DNA from: Hoylesella enoeca JCM 12259 | Lineage (GTDB): Bacteria > Bacteroidota > Bacteroidia > Bacteroidales > Bacteroidaceae | Direction: 5' to 3' | Length of the DNA stretch: 64,000 nt | Assembly (NCBI RefSeq): GCF_000613405.1 | Contig: NZ_BAIX01000005.1 | Coordinates: forward strand, 62,001-126,000 | In this document: piece by piece, positions 44,453 through 53,645 of the stretch | Layout: every line of letters begins with the position of its first letter | Position numbering within the stretch: the first letter of the stretch is position 1 | Program-made: the position numbers and the translations under genes | Notes under the pieces: model-generated | Databases searched by the model: none | What the model was told of the DNA's origin: nothing | The model's input: only the letters and a program-made list of their open reading frames with translations

Positions 44453-45118
44453 ATGAATGTAAAGATCGAAGAGTCGTGGCGACAGCACATCGGAGCCGAA
44501 TTCGATAAGCCGTATTTTGCTCAACTGACAGCGTTTGTGCGTCAAGAATACACGCATTACACCTGCTTCCCACCTGGGAATAAGGTGTTTAATGCGTTCG
44601 ATCTATGCCCTTTCGACCGCGTAAAAGTGGTTATCATCGGGCAAGATCCTTATCACGAGCCGGGCCAAGCGCATGGACTCAGCTTCTCGGTCAATGCCGG
44701 TGTGCCTTTCCCTCCATCCTTAGTGAACATCTTTAAAGAGATCGAGATGGATTTGGGGACACCTATGCCTCCATCGGGCGACCTCACCCGCTGGGCTGAA
44801 CAAGGCGTTTTGCTGCTCAATGCAACGCTTACCGTGCGGGCTCATCAGGCCGGAAGTCACCAGCGAAAAGGCTGGGAAGAATTCACCGATGCCGCCATTC
44901 GAGCTTTGAATGCTGATCGCGAGCATTTGGTTTTTATTCTTTGGGGCGGCTATGCACGGTCAAAAGTCGCGCTGATCGACAGTTCGCGTCACCTTATTTT
45001 ACAGTCAGTCCATCCCTCGCCTTTATCTGCCAATCGAGGCGGATGGTTCGGCAATCATCATTTCTCGCAGTGCAATGCCTATTTGCAGCAGCATGGCGAG
45101 CAACCCATTCACTGGTAA
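44453..45118 (+). CDS. ung: Uracil-DNA glycosylase
   Basis: A 221-residue base-excision repair enzyme that removes uracil from DNA. Family 1 motifs are complete: GQDPYHEPGQAHG with catalytic Asp65, VLLLNATLTV, and the second catalytic loop SVHPSPLSANRGG with His187. The length is typical. The gene has its own promoter, and the DUF3109 gene begins at the base after its stop, so the two are co-transcribed. Confidence 0.97.
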   Translation: MNVKIEESWRQHIGAEFDKPYFAQLTAFVRQEYTHYTCFPPGNKVFNAFDLCPFDRVKVVIIGQDPYHEPGQAHGLSFSVNAGVPFPPSLVNIFKEIEMDLGTPMPPSGDLTRWAEQGVLLLNATLTVRAHQAGSHQRKGWEEFTDAAIRALNADREHLVFILWGGYARSKVALIDSSRHLILQSVHPSPLSANRGGWFGNHHFSQCNAYLQQHGEQPIHW

Positions 45119-45712
45119 ATGATAGACAAACAGATCATGCCAATCATCCAAGTGGGCAACGTACTCCTTTCGTCCGACATCCTGACAGAGCGCTTCTGTT
45201 GCGATTTAGAGGCCTGCAAAGGCATCTGCTGCGTCGAAGGAGATGCCGGCGCACCAGTCACATTAGATGAAATCAGCAGTATTGAAGACGCGCTCGACAC
45301 TGTTTGGAACGATCTCTCGGCCTCGGCTCAGGCCGTTTTAGACAAGCAGGGAGTAGCTTACACCGATCGCGAAGGCGATTTGGTGACAAGCATTGTTGGC
45401 GGAAAAGACTGTGTGTTTACGTGTTATGCCGACGGAGTTTGTCTCTGTGCCTTAGAGAAAAGCTACCGGACGGGTGCAACGAAGTTCTGCAAACCTATCT
45501 CGTGTGCCCTCTATCCGATTCGCGAAAAACGATTCGATGGCGGTCTGATCGGCCTCAATTATCATCGTTGGACCGTTTGCCGGGATGCCGTTAAAAAAGG
45601 TCGGGCGTTGGATCTGCCGTTATACAAGTTTCTGAAAGCCCCGCTTATCCGTCGCTTTGGTGCGGAATGGTATCGCGAATTGTGCGAAGTGGCCAAGGAA
45701 TTGGGTAATTAA
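45119..45712 (+). CDS. DUF3109 cysteine-rich protein
   Basis: A 197-residue cytoplasmic protein with eight or more conserved cysteines arranged as FCCDLEACKGICC, CVFTCYADGVCLC and FCKPISCALYP, which suggests a metal or Fe-S centre like that proposed for YkgJ-type proteins. The pattern PIIQVGNVLLSSDILTERFCCDLEACKGICCVEGDAGAP is typical of DUF3109. ATG 45119 abuts the ung stop; ATG 45137 is an alternative. The function is not established. Confidence 0.85.
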   Translation: MIDKQIMPIIQVGNVLLSSDILTERFCCDLEACKGICCVEGDAGAPVTLDEISSIEDALDTVWNDLSASAQAVLDKQGVAYTDREGDLVTSIVGGKDCVFTCYADGVCLCALEKSYRTGATKFCKPISCALYPIREKRFDGGLIGLNYHRWTVCRDAVKKGRALDLPLYKFLKAPLIRRFGAEWYRELCEVAKELGN

Positions 45713-45743
45713 GAATTGAGATTCTCCGACTTGTCAACTCATA

Positions 45744-45789
45744 CATAATGGACATTTGGTGGGCTGAAAGCTTTCAAATGTCCATTATG
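45744..45789. terminator. Bidirectional terminator between DUF3109 and dusB genes
   Basis: CATAATGGACATTTG (45744-45758) pairs perfectly with CAAATGTCCATTATG (45775-45789), 15 bp, loop 16. It lies in a convergent gap. Confidence 0.75.
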
Positions 45790-45848
45790 CTGATAAATCA
45801 AAAAGTAAAACCTTAATCTAACTCCCGTTTATTGAGTCTCTATGCTAT

Positions 45849-46828
45849 TCAGGCGAGGCGTTGCCGACAATGTTCCAGGATGTCGAGAAGCTCGGCCGAA
45901 GTGGTGGCACGCAACATGGCAATGCGTGTTTGACGAAAATCGGGAATGCCTTTGAATATCGGACTTGCAGCCAAATGGCGGCGTGTGTGAAGTATGCCGC
46001 GATATTCGTCGATGCGACTGATATTGATTTTGAGTTGTTCTTCGAGAATATCGAGCTTCCGATTGACATTCAAAGACATATCAACGGGCTGTCCGTCAAG
46101 CCTATCCCGAATCTCTTTGAATATCCACGGTCGGCCGAAAGTGGCTCTTCCCACCATGATCGCATCCACTCCGTAACGTTCAAAGGCCATCTGTGCCTGT
46201 TCGGGCGACGCAATATCGCCATTCCCGATGATCGGAATCCGGATGCGAGGGTTGTGCTTCACTGCGCCGATTAATGTCCAGTCGGCCTCGCCTGTGTACA
46301 TTTGGCTGCGCGTGCGACCATGAATCGTGAGCGCCTGAATGCCGCAATCTTGCAGACTTTCGGCCAAATCACCAATAATCAGATTGTTTTGATCCCATCC
46401 CAAACGCGTTTTCACCGTAACGGGCGTGTGAACCGCCTTGACAACTTCGCGTGTAATATCGAGCATTAACGGCACTTTGCGCAGCATTCCGGCACCAGCA
46501 CCTTTGCCGGCAACCTTTTTCACAGGGCAACCGAAGTTGAGGTCGATCACGTCTGGATGTGCTTGCTCCACGATTCGAGCGGCTTCCACCATCGACGCAA
46601 CATCCCGGCCATAAAGCTGAATGCCCACAGGACGCTCTTCATCGCTGATTGTCAGCTTGTTCACTGTCGACTGAATGGAGCGCACCAGAGCCTCGGCACT
46701 GATAAATTCGGTATAAACCATGGAGCTCCAAACCGCTTGCAAAGTAGCCGAAAGCCAATATCTGTCACGTCTTCCATCGGTGCGAGAAAGACGGGGTGAG
46801 GCCCGAATTCAATATTTCCGATCTTCAT
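45849..46828 (-). CDS. tRNA-dihydrouridine synthase, one frameshift
   Basis: A 326-codon FMN enzyme of the DusB-like group that reduces uridines in tRNA D-loops. From ATG 46826-46828 it reads MKIGNIEFGPHPVFLAPMEDVTDIGFRLLCKRFG; then the frame shifts near 46727 and continues SSMVYTEFISAEALVRS. Restoring one G (TTTGGGAGC) gives FGSSMVYTEF, the expected sequence. The catalytic Cys is in DLNFGCPVKKV, the FMN and substrate residues in VTVKTRLGWD and IHGRTRSQMY, and the phosphate loop in GRATFGRPWIF. The break is one base lost in a G run, as elsewhere here. Exact Dus subtype is less certain than the family. Confidence 0.9.
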
Positions 46829-46902
46829 TCATCTCTTGTTTGCTCTCTTTTCAGAACGTCGACAAGCTCTGTTTTGGGCTTGCTTTCAACGCTTTTTAAT
46901 CC

Positions 46903-48189
46903 TTATTGATCAGAATACGCATCGAGTTTCTTCAAGAAATAGTCTTTGAAATCGCGCCAATGATAATATGGAGCGATGTCGGTTTTGATGGGAAGAGTGG
47001 CTTCGTCTTCACAAAGCAACACTTTGAAGATGACATCTTGATCTGTGGGCGATTTGCGATAGAACACGAATTGCAGGTTAGAAGCCATCGGAACGATCTT
47101 ATAGTCGCACCAATCGGCATCGTCCAACTGCTCCAAATCGGTGATCTGTCGGCCATAACCATTGAGATCCAAGAGACAAGTGAGCGGCATCACCATCGTG
47201 TCGTGCCCGTAACGAAGCGTTGCCCCAGGGTGCGGAAGAGCCATACAGCTGTCGGCTTCGGTGATGATTCGGCGCAACAGATTGCGTTGGGAGTAAGGTT
47301 GAATACCACCAGTGAGCGGTGACGGGCCGTAACCGATATACCAATAAGCATTGTCTTTGAGCCAGTTATCATAGAGTTCGCCCTGCGTAAAGAGATCGTA
47401 GAGCGACAGTTTGTGTCTCAGTTCGGTGCTCTGCACATCGCTGGCGAGCTTGTAAAGCAGTCGATTCAGCTGCGAAGCATCGATGCGTTTGTGCCAGTAA
47501 TCATCGTCATTAAACAGCGTCCGCATCACTCTCTCATAGTTATCGTGCTTTTTTGAGAAGGCTTCCAATGCCTTGCGAGCCTGGGGGGTAGAGCGTTTGG
47601 CTCTCAACACGGTGTCGGTCTGATTCATATAATACATGTCGTGATGGCTCGCATCGTGCGTAATTTGCAATTGCGGATTGGCTATGAGCAACTGCTGCAA
47701 TGCGTTTTCCATCGACAAGATACAGCGGATGATGATCGTACTCTTGGCATCCACATGTGTCTTTCCGGCAAAAACTTCGGGGAATCGTTCATACATCCGC
47801 TTGGCAATCGCTCTGTGTTGTTCGGCGCCCCGCTGTGTCAGCTCGCCGTCGCGATGATAAGCCTCGTCGCGAATCAGCTTGACTTTGCGCAGCACTTCCT
47901 TGCCTTTGGGTGTCAGTTTACCCAAACTGTCGGCCCGCATCAGTATCATATATGGCAGATTATAGGCCTGAGCACCGATGAGATAACGCGAGCCATGGCG
48001 ACCATAATGACTGATATAAAACGGGTGATACCCTTTGGGCGCTGGCGTGAGCGCTTTTTGCGGACCAGGATAAGCCACATAGCTGCTGGCCGAAAGATTT
48101 TTGTCTCGTTCGAAATCCTTGCGTGCCTGTTGCGCAGAAACGCAGAGTGCGAAAAGCAATGAGGCAGCAATAATAAAGTTTCTTTTCAT
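46903..48189 (-). CDS. Histidine acid phosphatase family protein
   Basis: A 428-residue secreted phosphatase (branch 2 histidine phosphatases). The signal peptide ends near CVSAQ. The nucleophile loop is SHYGRHGSRYL (RHG at residues 64-66, His65), and the distal catalytic motif is RYGHDTMVMPLTCLL (HD). Family members in Bacteroidales include phytase/MINPP-like enzymes that remove phosphate from inositol phosphates; that substrate is an inference. It is monocistronic, divergent from rnr. Confidence 0.87.
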   Translation of the reverse strand: MKRNFIIAASLLFALCVSAQQARKDFERDKNLSASSYVAYPGPQKALTPAPKGYHPFYISHYGRHGSRYLIGAQAYNLPYMILMRADSLGKLTPKGKEVLRKVKLIRDEAYHRDGELTQRGAEQHRAIAKRMYERFPEVFAGKTHVDAKSTIIIRCILSMENALQQLLIANPQLQITHDASHHDMYYMNQTDTVLRAKRSTPQARKALEAFSKKHDNYERVMRTLFNDDDYWHKRIDASQLNRLLYKLASDVQSTELRHKLSLYDLFTQGELYDNWLKDNAYWYIGYGPSPLTGGIQPYSQRNLLRRIITEADSCMALPHPGATLRYGHDTMVMPLTCLLDLNGYGRQITDLEQLDDADWCDYKIVPMASNLQFVFYRKSPTDQDVIFKVLLCEDEATLPIKTDIAPYYHWRDFKDYFLKKLDAYSDQ

Positions 48190-48377
48190 AAATCAGTGGT
48201 TGTTAGTGGTTGCAAACTTACGCAAAAAAATCCAGTTACAATGCCCTTCTACATAAAAATGTGGATGTCGGGCAGCAAACAAATATCTCCTCCATAGCGA
48301 AATACGTTGCCCTCTTCTCTTGTTGAAAAGGGCCTGAATCTTATATCTCGTGTTGACAAAATAGGGATTACCATGCC

Positions 48378-48465
48378 ATGAACTGTTATTCGCGTCCTGA
48401 TTAACGGTTAGTTGCATGCTGATTAATGGTTAGTTGCGATGTGATTAACGGTGAATTGGAAACCT
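48378..48465. repeat. 22-bp phased palindrome array 10
   Basis: The clearest array: units at 48378, 48400, 48422 and 48444, with ATTAACGGTTAGTTGCATGC, ATTAATGGTTAGTTGCGATG and ATTAACGGTGAATTGGAAAC in perfect 22-bp register. It lies in the 393-bp divergent gap between the phosphatase and rnr. Confidence 0.85.
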
Positions 48466-48582
48466 CTTGATTCCCTATTTTAGTGCAAAATATTTGTAAT
48501 GAAACGGCAGTTTGTCGTTTTTATTTTGTTAATTTGCAGTTTTAGATATAATCAAATCAAGATATTAACGCGCTAACATACG

Positions 48583-50778
48583 ATGAAAAAAGAGAAAAAA
48601 GGCGGCAAACGGATGAATAAACAACAGCTAACTGATCGGTTGGTGAGTTTCTTTCAGTCGCAACCTGATAAGACTTTCACGTTCAAAGACATATTCCGAT
48701 CGCTCAAACTCACTACGCATCCGCTCAAAATGTTGGCCATCGATACGATGGAAGAGCTGGCTTGGGATGATGTTCTTACCAAGGTGAGCGACAACACTTA
48801 TCGACTCAGCCGTATGCAACAAGTGGCCGAGGGGCGATTTATGCGTAAAGCCAACGGCAAAAATGTTTTCATACCCGACGAAGGGGGCTCTCCGATGTTC
48901 ATTTCAGAGCGAAATTCGATGTCGGCATTAAATGGTGACCGCGTGAAAGTATCTGTTATGGCGCGCCGAAGGAATCATATCCGCGAGGGAGAAGTCATTG
49001 AAATCCTTCAAAGAGCGAAGGATCGGTTTGTCGGCCGACTGCGAGTGGACAAGAATATAGCCTTTCTCGTAACACAGGAAAACCTCTATGTACACGATAT
49101 TATCATACCCAAACGCAAATTGAAAGGCGGTAAAACCGATGACAAAGCTATCGTGAAAGTGACCCAATGGCCTGATAGCGACCACAAAAATATTATTGGC
49201 GAGGTGGTGGATATTATCGGACAATCGGGTGATAACGATACGGAAATGAACACGATATTGGCCCAATACGGTCTGCCTTATCGTTATCCGAAAGCTGTGG
49301 AAGATGCAGCTGAGAAGATTTCGGGTGTTGTCACGCCGGCGGATTTGGCCCAGCGGGAAGACTTCCGTACGACATTCACCTGCACGATAGACCCCAAAGA
49401 CGCGAAAGACTTCGATGATGCGCTCTCGATTAAACGGCTAATGGATGGCACGTGGGAGGTTGGCGTGCATATCGCCGACGTTTCTCACTATGTTGCCGAG
49501 GGGTCGATCATCGATAAAGAAGCAGTGAAACGCGCCACATCTATTTATCTCGTAGATCGTACAATACCGATGTTGCCCGAGCGTTTGTGCAATTTCATCT
49601 GCTCGCTAAGGCCCAATGAGGAGAAACTGGCATACAGTGTGATCTTTGTTTTGAATGAAGATGCTGACGTGAAGAGCTTCCGTATCGTGCATACAGTAAT
49701 CAAAAGCGATCGCCGTTATGCTTATGAAGAAGTGCAAGAACTGTTGGAACGCAATGGAGTCATTGATGGAACGGGGCAACCTGCACCTTCGGCGCCCCGC
49801 GGAGGATACCAAGGCGAAAACGCAGCAGCGCTCATTCAGCTTGACAAATTGGCTAAAAAATTGCGCGAACGACGGTTTAAAAACGGTGCGGTGAAGTTTG
49901 ATCGTGAGGAGCTTCACTTCGATGTGGATGACCAAGGGCGCCCCGTTCGCTGTTATTTCAAGCGTTCAAAGGATGCCAATAAGCTTATCGAAGAGTTTAT
50001 GTTGCTTGCCAATCGCACCGTGGCAGAGAGTATTGGCAAGGCGAAACGTGGTAAAATGGCCAAAACTTTGCCTTACCGCGTGCACGACCAACCTGATCCG
50101 CAAAAGTTGGAAACACTTCGCGAGTTTGTCGTTAAGTTCGGTTACAAAATAAAAACGGCCGGAACCAAAGGCGAAACAGCGCGCAGTCTCAACAAACTGA
50201 TGAGTGAATGCGAGGGCCGAAATGAGCAAAATCTGATTCAGATGGTAGCTCTTCGGGCGATGATGAAAGCTCATTACACTATTCATAACATCGGACACTT
50301 CGGCTTGGCATTTGATTATTACACCCATTTTACATCTCCAATTCGTCGTTATCCCGATTTAATGGTGCATCGTTTACTCACGCGTTACGCCGCCGGAGGG
50401 CGTAGTGCCAACAAGGATCATTATGAAGAGCTGTGCGAACATTGCTCAGACATGGAGCAAGTGGCCCAGAATGCGGAGCGCGATTCAATTAAATACAAGA
50501 TGGTTGAGTTTATGAGCGACAAACTCGGAGAAGAGTTTGACGCCCATATCAGCGGAATTCAGGCTTTCGGAATCTATTGCGAGATTGATGAAAATCACTG
50601 CGAGGGACTGGTCCCGATGCGTGATCTGGATGACGATTACTACGAGTTCGACGAGAAAAACTATTGTCTCGTGGGCCGAAGACATCATCATCGCTATCAG
50701 CTTGGCGATGCCGTGCGCATCAAAGTGGCGCAAGCTAATTTGGAAAAACGGCAGTTGGATTTTGTGTTGGTGGAATAG
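48583..50778 (+). CDS. rnr: Ribonuclease R
   Basis: A 731-residue 3'-5' exoribonuclease able to degrade structured RNA. Domains in order: an N-terminal winged helix (residues 12-75, FFQSQPDKTFTFKDIFRSLKLTTHPLKML), cold-shock OB folds (about 80-240), the RNB catalytic domain with TIDPKDAKDFDDALSIKRL (the Asp residues bind magnesium) and HFGLAFDYYTHFTSPIRRYPDLMVHRLL, and a C-terminal S1 domain (EFDAHISGIQAFGIYCEIDENHCEGLVPMRDL). A second ATG at 48613 (MNKQQLTDRLV) is a possible alternative start. Confidence 0.95.
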   Translation: MKKEKKGGKRMNKQQLTDRLVSFFQSQPDKTFTFKDIFRSLKLTTHPLKMLAIDTMEELAWDDVLTKVSDNTYRLSRMQQVAEGRFMRKANGKNVFIPDEGGSPMFISERNSMSALNGDRVKVSVMARRRNHIREGEVIEILQRAKDRFVGRLRVDKNIAFLVTQENLYVHDIIIPKRKLKGGKTDDKAIVKVTQWPDSDHKNIIGEVVDIIGQSGDNDTEMNTILAQYGLPYRYPKAVEDAAEKISGVVTPADLAQREDFRTTFTCTIDPKDAKDFDDALSIKRLMDGTWEVGVHIADVSHYVAEGSIIDKEAVKRATSIYLVDRTIPMLPERLCNFICSLRPNEEKLAYSVIFVLNEDADVKSFRIVHTVIKSDRRYAYEEVQELLERNGVIDGTGQPAPSAPRGGYQGENAAALIQLDKLAKKLRERRFKNGAVKFDREELHFDVDDQGRPVRCYFKRSKDANKLIEEFMLLANRTVAESIGKAKRGKMAKTLPYRVHDQPDPQKLETLREFVVKFGYKIKTAGTKGETARSLNKLMSECEGRNEQNLIQMVALRAMMKAHYTIHNIGHFGLAFDYYTHFTSPIRRYPDLMVHRLLTRYAAGGRSANKDHYEELCEHCSDMEQVAQNAERDSIKYKMVEFMSDKLGEEFDAHISGIQAFGIYCEIDENHCEGLVPMRDLDDDYYEFDEKNYCLVGRRHHHRYQLGDAVRIKVAQANLEKRQLDFVLVE

Positions 50779-50799
50779 AGGAAAGAAGGAAGAAGTAAA

Positions 50800-50865
50800 G
50801 GAGTAAGTAATAAGTAGTAAGAAAATAAACAGTTGCTCACAACTTGCTCCCTTATTACTTACTCC
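50800..50865. terminator. Inverted repeat between rnr and maoC-like gene
   Basis: GGAGTAAGTAATAAG (50800-50814) is a perfect inverted copy of CTTATTACTTACTCC (50851-50865), loop 36 nt. The genes converge. The shape is the same as at 688-749. Confidence 0.6.
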
Positions 50866-50873
50866 CTAAACTC

Positions 50874-51338
50874 TTATTCAAAATAATAAAGGAATGTCGC
50901 GATACCTTCGAGCGCCGGTTTTCGCTGCCCTTCGATTTCGATTTTGAATGCAATCTCAGTTTTGCAGATGCCCCGCAGATTACTGATGGCGTGCAACTTG
51001 GTGGATAAACGCACGCGACTACCCGTGACAACAGCCTGTCCGAAGCGCATCTGATCCATCCCGTAGTTGACCAACATCTTGATATTCCGCACATCAACGA
51101 TCTGATTCCACAGATAGGGCAACAGTGAGAGCGTGAGATATCCGTGTGCAATCGTACTCTTAAACTGACTTTCCCGTTGTGCACGTGCAGTGTCTACGTG
51201 AATCCATTGATGGTCAAGCGTGGCGTCGGCAAATAGATTGATGCGCTCCTGATCAATCTTCAACCATTCCGAAACACCCAAATCCTCGCCCAAATGGGCC
51301 GCAAACTCTTCGTAAGAATTAATTACTAATTTCTCCAT
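50874..51338 (-). CDS. MaoC-like hydratase/dehydratase
   Basis: A 154-residue hot-dog-fold protein from ATG 51336-51338 (MEKLVINSYEEFAAHLGEDLGVSEW). The hydratase-2 motif is intact: FADATLDHQWIHVDTARAQRE...FKSTIAHGYLTLSLLPYL, with Asp and His as the catalytic pair. The family hydrates enoyl-CoA or related thioesters; the specific substrate is unknown. No fatty-acid genes are nearby. Confidence 0.9.
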   Translation of the reverse strand: MEKLVINSYEEFAAHLGEDLGVSEWLKIDQERINLFADATLDHQWIHVDTARAQRESQFKSTIAHGYLTLSLLPYLWNQIVDVRNIKMLVNYGMDQMRFGQAVVTGSRVRLSTKLHAISNLRGICKTEIAFKIEIEGQRKPALEGIATFLYYFE

Positions 51339-51446
51339 TCTATGTTGTTTTATTGATATTTGCAGATAAATCTCCGTTTTATCCGCTGCGAAGTTAGCGA
51401 AAAAACGGGAGGTTTGCAAATATATTAGCAATGAGACTGGTTTGCC

Positions 51447-51534
51447 ATTAACGGTTAGTTACACGCTGATCAACGGTTAATTGACGTGCGATTAACGATT
51501 AGTTGCCATGCGATTGATGGTGAGTTGGAAAACG
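51447..51534. repeat. 22-bp phased palindrome array 11
   Basis: Units at 51447, 51469, 51491 and 51513 (ATTAACGGTTAGTTACACGC, ATCAACGGTTAATTGACGTG, ATTAACGATTAGTTGCCATG, ATTGATGGTGAGTTGG) in exact register. Confidence 0.85.
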
Positions 51535-51591
51535 CTTCACGCTTGCCTTTTTGGACACAAGGAGGAGAGAGAAATCTATCATACCATTCCA

Positions 51592-52530
51592 TCACGTGCG
51601 CAATGCAGATAATCTTTGGATCGAGTGAGCCGACTTAGTCTGAAAGTCATGGATTTTCGCTTTCAAATAGCGCTGGAATCCGGTATCGCCCAAGACCTCG
51701 ATGTCATCGTAAAGACCTAAAACAAAGCGTCCAATGCCGGTGTAACTGCACACGTCCAGGTGCAGATGCCAACGCGAATCGGATGCAGGCACGAGAATAT
51801 TGGCCGCTTGCGGATATTCTTCTGTAAAGAGATTGCAGGACAATTGACCCAACAACAGGTCGATACCAAACCGTTCTTCGCCGCTGAACATAAACACATC
51901 AGTGAACACGCGACGATGACGAGCTTCGTTTCCCCATGCCGCATCGACGATCTCCACATCTCTCATCCGCGCCACTTTGAATGTCTTATTCATCCCCGAA
52001 AGGATTTCATAACAGCGCACATCGTTGTTGCCGTTCATTAGTTCAAACGGTTCCACGAAGCGATCGGTGACTGTGCAGCTGTGCGGTGAGGAATAATCGC
52101 GGAGCCGCACCACACTTTTGAACTTGATGGCATCGATGAGTTTCTCTACGTTATGAGCCGATCGCGACAGCATTTGCGGATCGTTGGTAACACGGAAATC
52201 ATAAAATCGGTCGAGTTTAGCTTGCAAATGCGGAACAAGCGGATTGTTTTTGTCAGCGCGTTCGAGTAAACGACGGATGAAAACAGCCTCGTTTTCCGTG
52301 AAATCGATGCCTTCACGCAATCGCATAAAGAATTTGGAATGGCGCCCCAAACGGTAATAATAACCATGTTTGATGACCTCAAATCCTGCATCTCGCAAGA
52401 ATTCGAGATAGTAATAGAGGTTGCGGGTCGTCACACCGAGCGCTTTGCAGAGATCCTGCACCGTGTAATCGGTGTTTCGAGTGAGCAGGATGAGCAACTC
52501 AAGTTCTCTTTTCAGTTTGTCGTGTCGCAT
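51592..52530 (-). CDS. WYL-domain transcriptional regulator
   Basis: A 312-residue regulator from ATG 52528-52530. The N-terminal winged helix (MRHDKLKRELELLILLTRNTDYTVQDLCKALGVTTRNLYYYLEFLRDAGFEVIKHG) is followed by a linker and a WYL-like ligand-binding region (VRLRDYSSPHSCTVTDRFVEPFELMNGNNDVRCYEILSGMNKTFKVARMRDVEI). WYL regulators bind nucleotides or nucleic acid and often control DNA-damage or phage-defence genes. It starts 19 bp after the end of the ADP-ribosylglycohydrolase gene on the same strand, so the two form an operon. Confidence 0.85.
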   Translation of the reverse strand: MRHDKLKRELELLILLTRNTDYTVQDLCKALGVTTRNLYYYLEFLRDAGFEVIKHGYYYRLGRHSKFFMRLREGIDFTENEAVFIRRLLERADKNNPLVPHLQAKLDRFYDFRVTNDPQMLSRSAHNVEKLIDAIKFKSVVRLRDYSSPHSCTVTDRFVEPFELMNGNNDVRCYEILSGMNKTFKVARMRDVEIVDAAWGNEARHRRVFTDVFMFSGEERFGIDLLLGQLSCNLFTEEYPQAANILVPASDSRWHLHLDVCSYTGIGRFVLGLYDDIEVLGDTGFQRYLKAKIHDFQTKSAHSIQRLSALRT

Positions 52531-52549
52531 CTCGGTGTTTTGCGTTTGA

Positions 52550-53344
52550 TCAGAGATGGATATTCGTTTCGATCTTGTTATAAAACTGTTCCAGCACGGC
52601 AAGCATCTCTTTGGGTAGTCGGGTGCAAGTTTGTTCGATGAGTTTCTCGGGCAGATCATAATGTGCTTCGGCGATAGAACCGGTGATAGCGGCCTTCGTA
52701 TCAGTGTCGCCGCCCGCCAAAACAGCCAATCGAATGGCATCTTCGAAGCTCTCGCTGTGCAGGAAACAACGCAATGCCATCGGCACAGTCTCTTGACATG
52801 TGGCATCGAAATGGCCTTCGCTGCCGATCTTGTAAACGTCGCGCAGAGACGGAATCTCATAACCGAAGCGCCGGTTGACGGCTGTTTCTAACTCGTCTTT
52901 GGGCACGCGGCATGTGCGAAGCCAGTAAATCGAAGCGGCAACACATTGTGCTCCCTTGATGCCTTGGGGATGACTGTGACTCACTTTGGCTGAACGCGCA
53001 GCCTCGTCGAGCACGGTGTGGAAATCGTCGAACAGCCAACCGATGGAGCTGACACGCATGGCCGATCCGTTGCCGAATGAATCCGTGGAAGCCGAATCGG
53101 GCGAATGGAGCCACGATTCGAATCGATAGCCGTAACCACCCATGGGTTGCGGATAGCGCGCGCACCATTCGAGCAGCGCCTCTTGATAGCTTCGCTCGTT
53201 GAGAGCGGCATCGGCCACGGCGATAGTACAGATCGTGTCGTCGGTGAAATAGCATTCGTTGGTGAAAAGTTCGAACCCTTTTCGCGGGGCGTTTCCAAAC
53301 TCGAAACGCGACCCGATGATGTCTCCAATGATGGCTCCTAACAT
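52550..53344 (-). CDS. ADP-ribosylglycohydrolase family protein
   Basis: A 264-residue DraG-like hydrolase from ATG 53342-53344 (MLGAIIGDIIGSRFEFGNAPRKGFELF). Metal-binding signatures are ECYFTDDTICTIAVADA near the N-terminus and LAVLAGGDTDTKAAITGSIAEAHY near the C-terminus; GNGSAMRVSSIGWLF and HSHPQGIKGAQCVAA are also typical. The family removes ADP-ribose from proteins, nucleic acids or small molecules. It is upstream of and co-oriented with the WYL regulator. Confidence 0.9.
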   Translation of the reverse strand: MLGAIIGDIIGSRFEFGNAPRKGFELFTNECYFTDDTICTIAVADAALNERSYQEALLEWCARYPQPMGGYGYRFESWLHSPDSASTDSFGNGSAMRVSSIGWLFDDFHTVLDEAARSAKVSHSHPQGIKGAQCVAASIYWLRTCRVPKDELETAVNRRFGYEIPSLRDVYKIGSEGHFDATCQETVPMALRCFLHSESFEDAIRLAVLAGGDTDTKAAITGSIAEAHYDLPEKLIEQTCTRLPKEMLAVLEQFYNKIETNIHL

Positions 53345-53468
53345 AGTTGTGTTGGTTTTTAGCGGTTGATTGTTGAGACAAAGATAGTGTTTTCTTTGCA
53401 AAGGCGTATATTCCAACACAGAAAATCGCATGCAGTTCGCCATGTCTTCGTATCTGCCCGTCGATGAG

Positions 53469-53556
53469 ATTAGATGTAAGTTGTGTTCTGAATAACGCTT
53501 AATCGCGTTGCAACTAACCATGAGTTGCAACGCGATTAACAGTGAATTCGGAAACA
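53469..53556. repeat. 22-bp phased palindrome array 12
   Basis: Units at 53469, 53491, 53513 and 53535 (AATAACGCTTAATCGCGTTG, ACTAACCATGAGTTGCAACG, ATTAACAGTGAATTCGG). GCGTTGCAACTAACC and GAGTTGCAACGC also give an inverted repeat. Confidence 0.75.
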
Positions 53557-53569
53557 ATTTAAATTTACT

Positions 53570-53645
53570 CCCGAGTAAATTTATTTTTATGCGGGAGTAA
53601 ATTTATTTTTATACGGGAAGAAATTTATTTCTATGCGGGAGTAAC
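53570..53645. repeat. AT-rich 22-bp tandem repeat at the GH31 stop codon
   Basis: Three full units (53570-53591, 53592-53613, 53614-53635) of the type CGGGAGTAAATTTATTTTTAT plus one base, and a partial fourth ending in the GH31 stop region. A self-complementary AAATTTACTCCCGAGTAAATTT block lies at its left end. Related units occur inside the hairpin at 42066-42151. Confidence 0.75.

Noticed and set aside
48378..48465. CRISPR array
   Set aside because: Units are contiguous with no spacers of distinct sequence, only four units, and no cas genes anywhere in the window.
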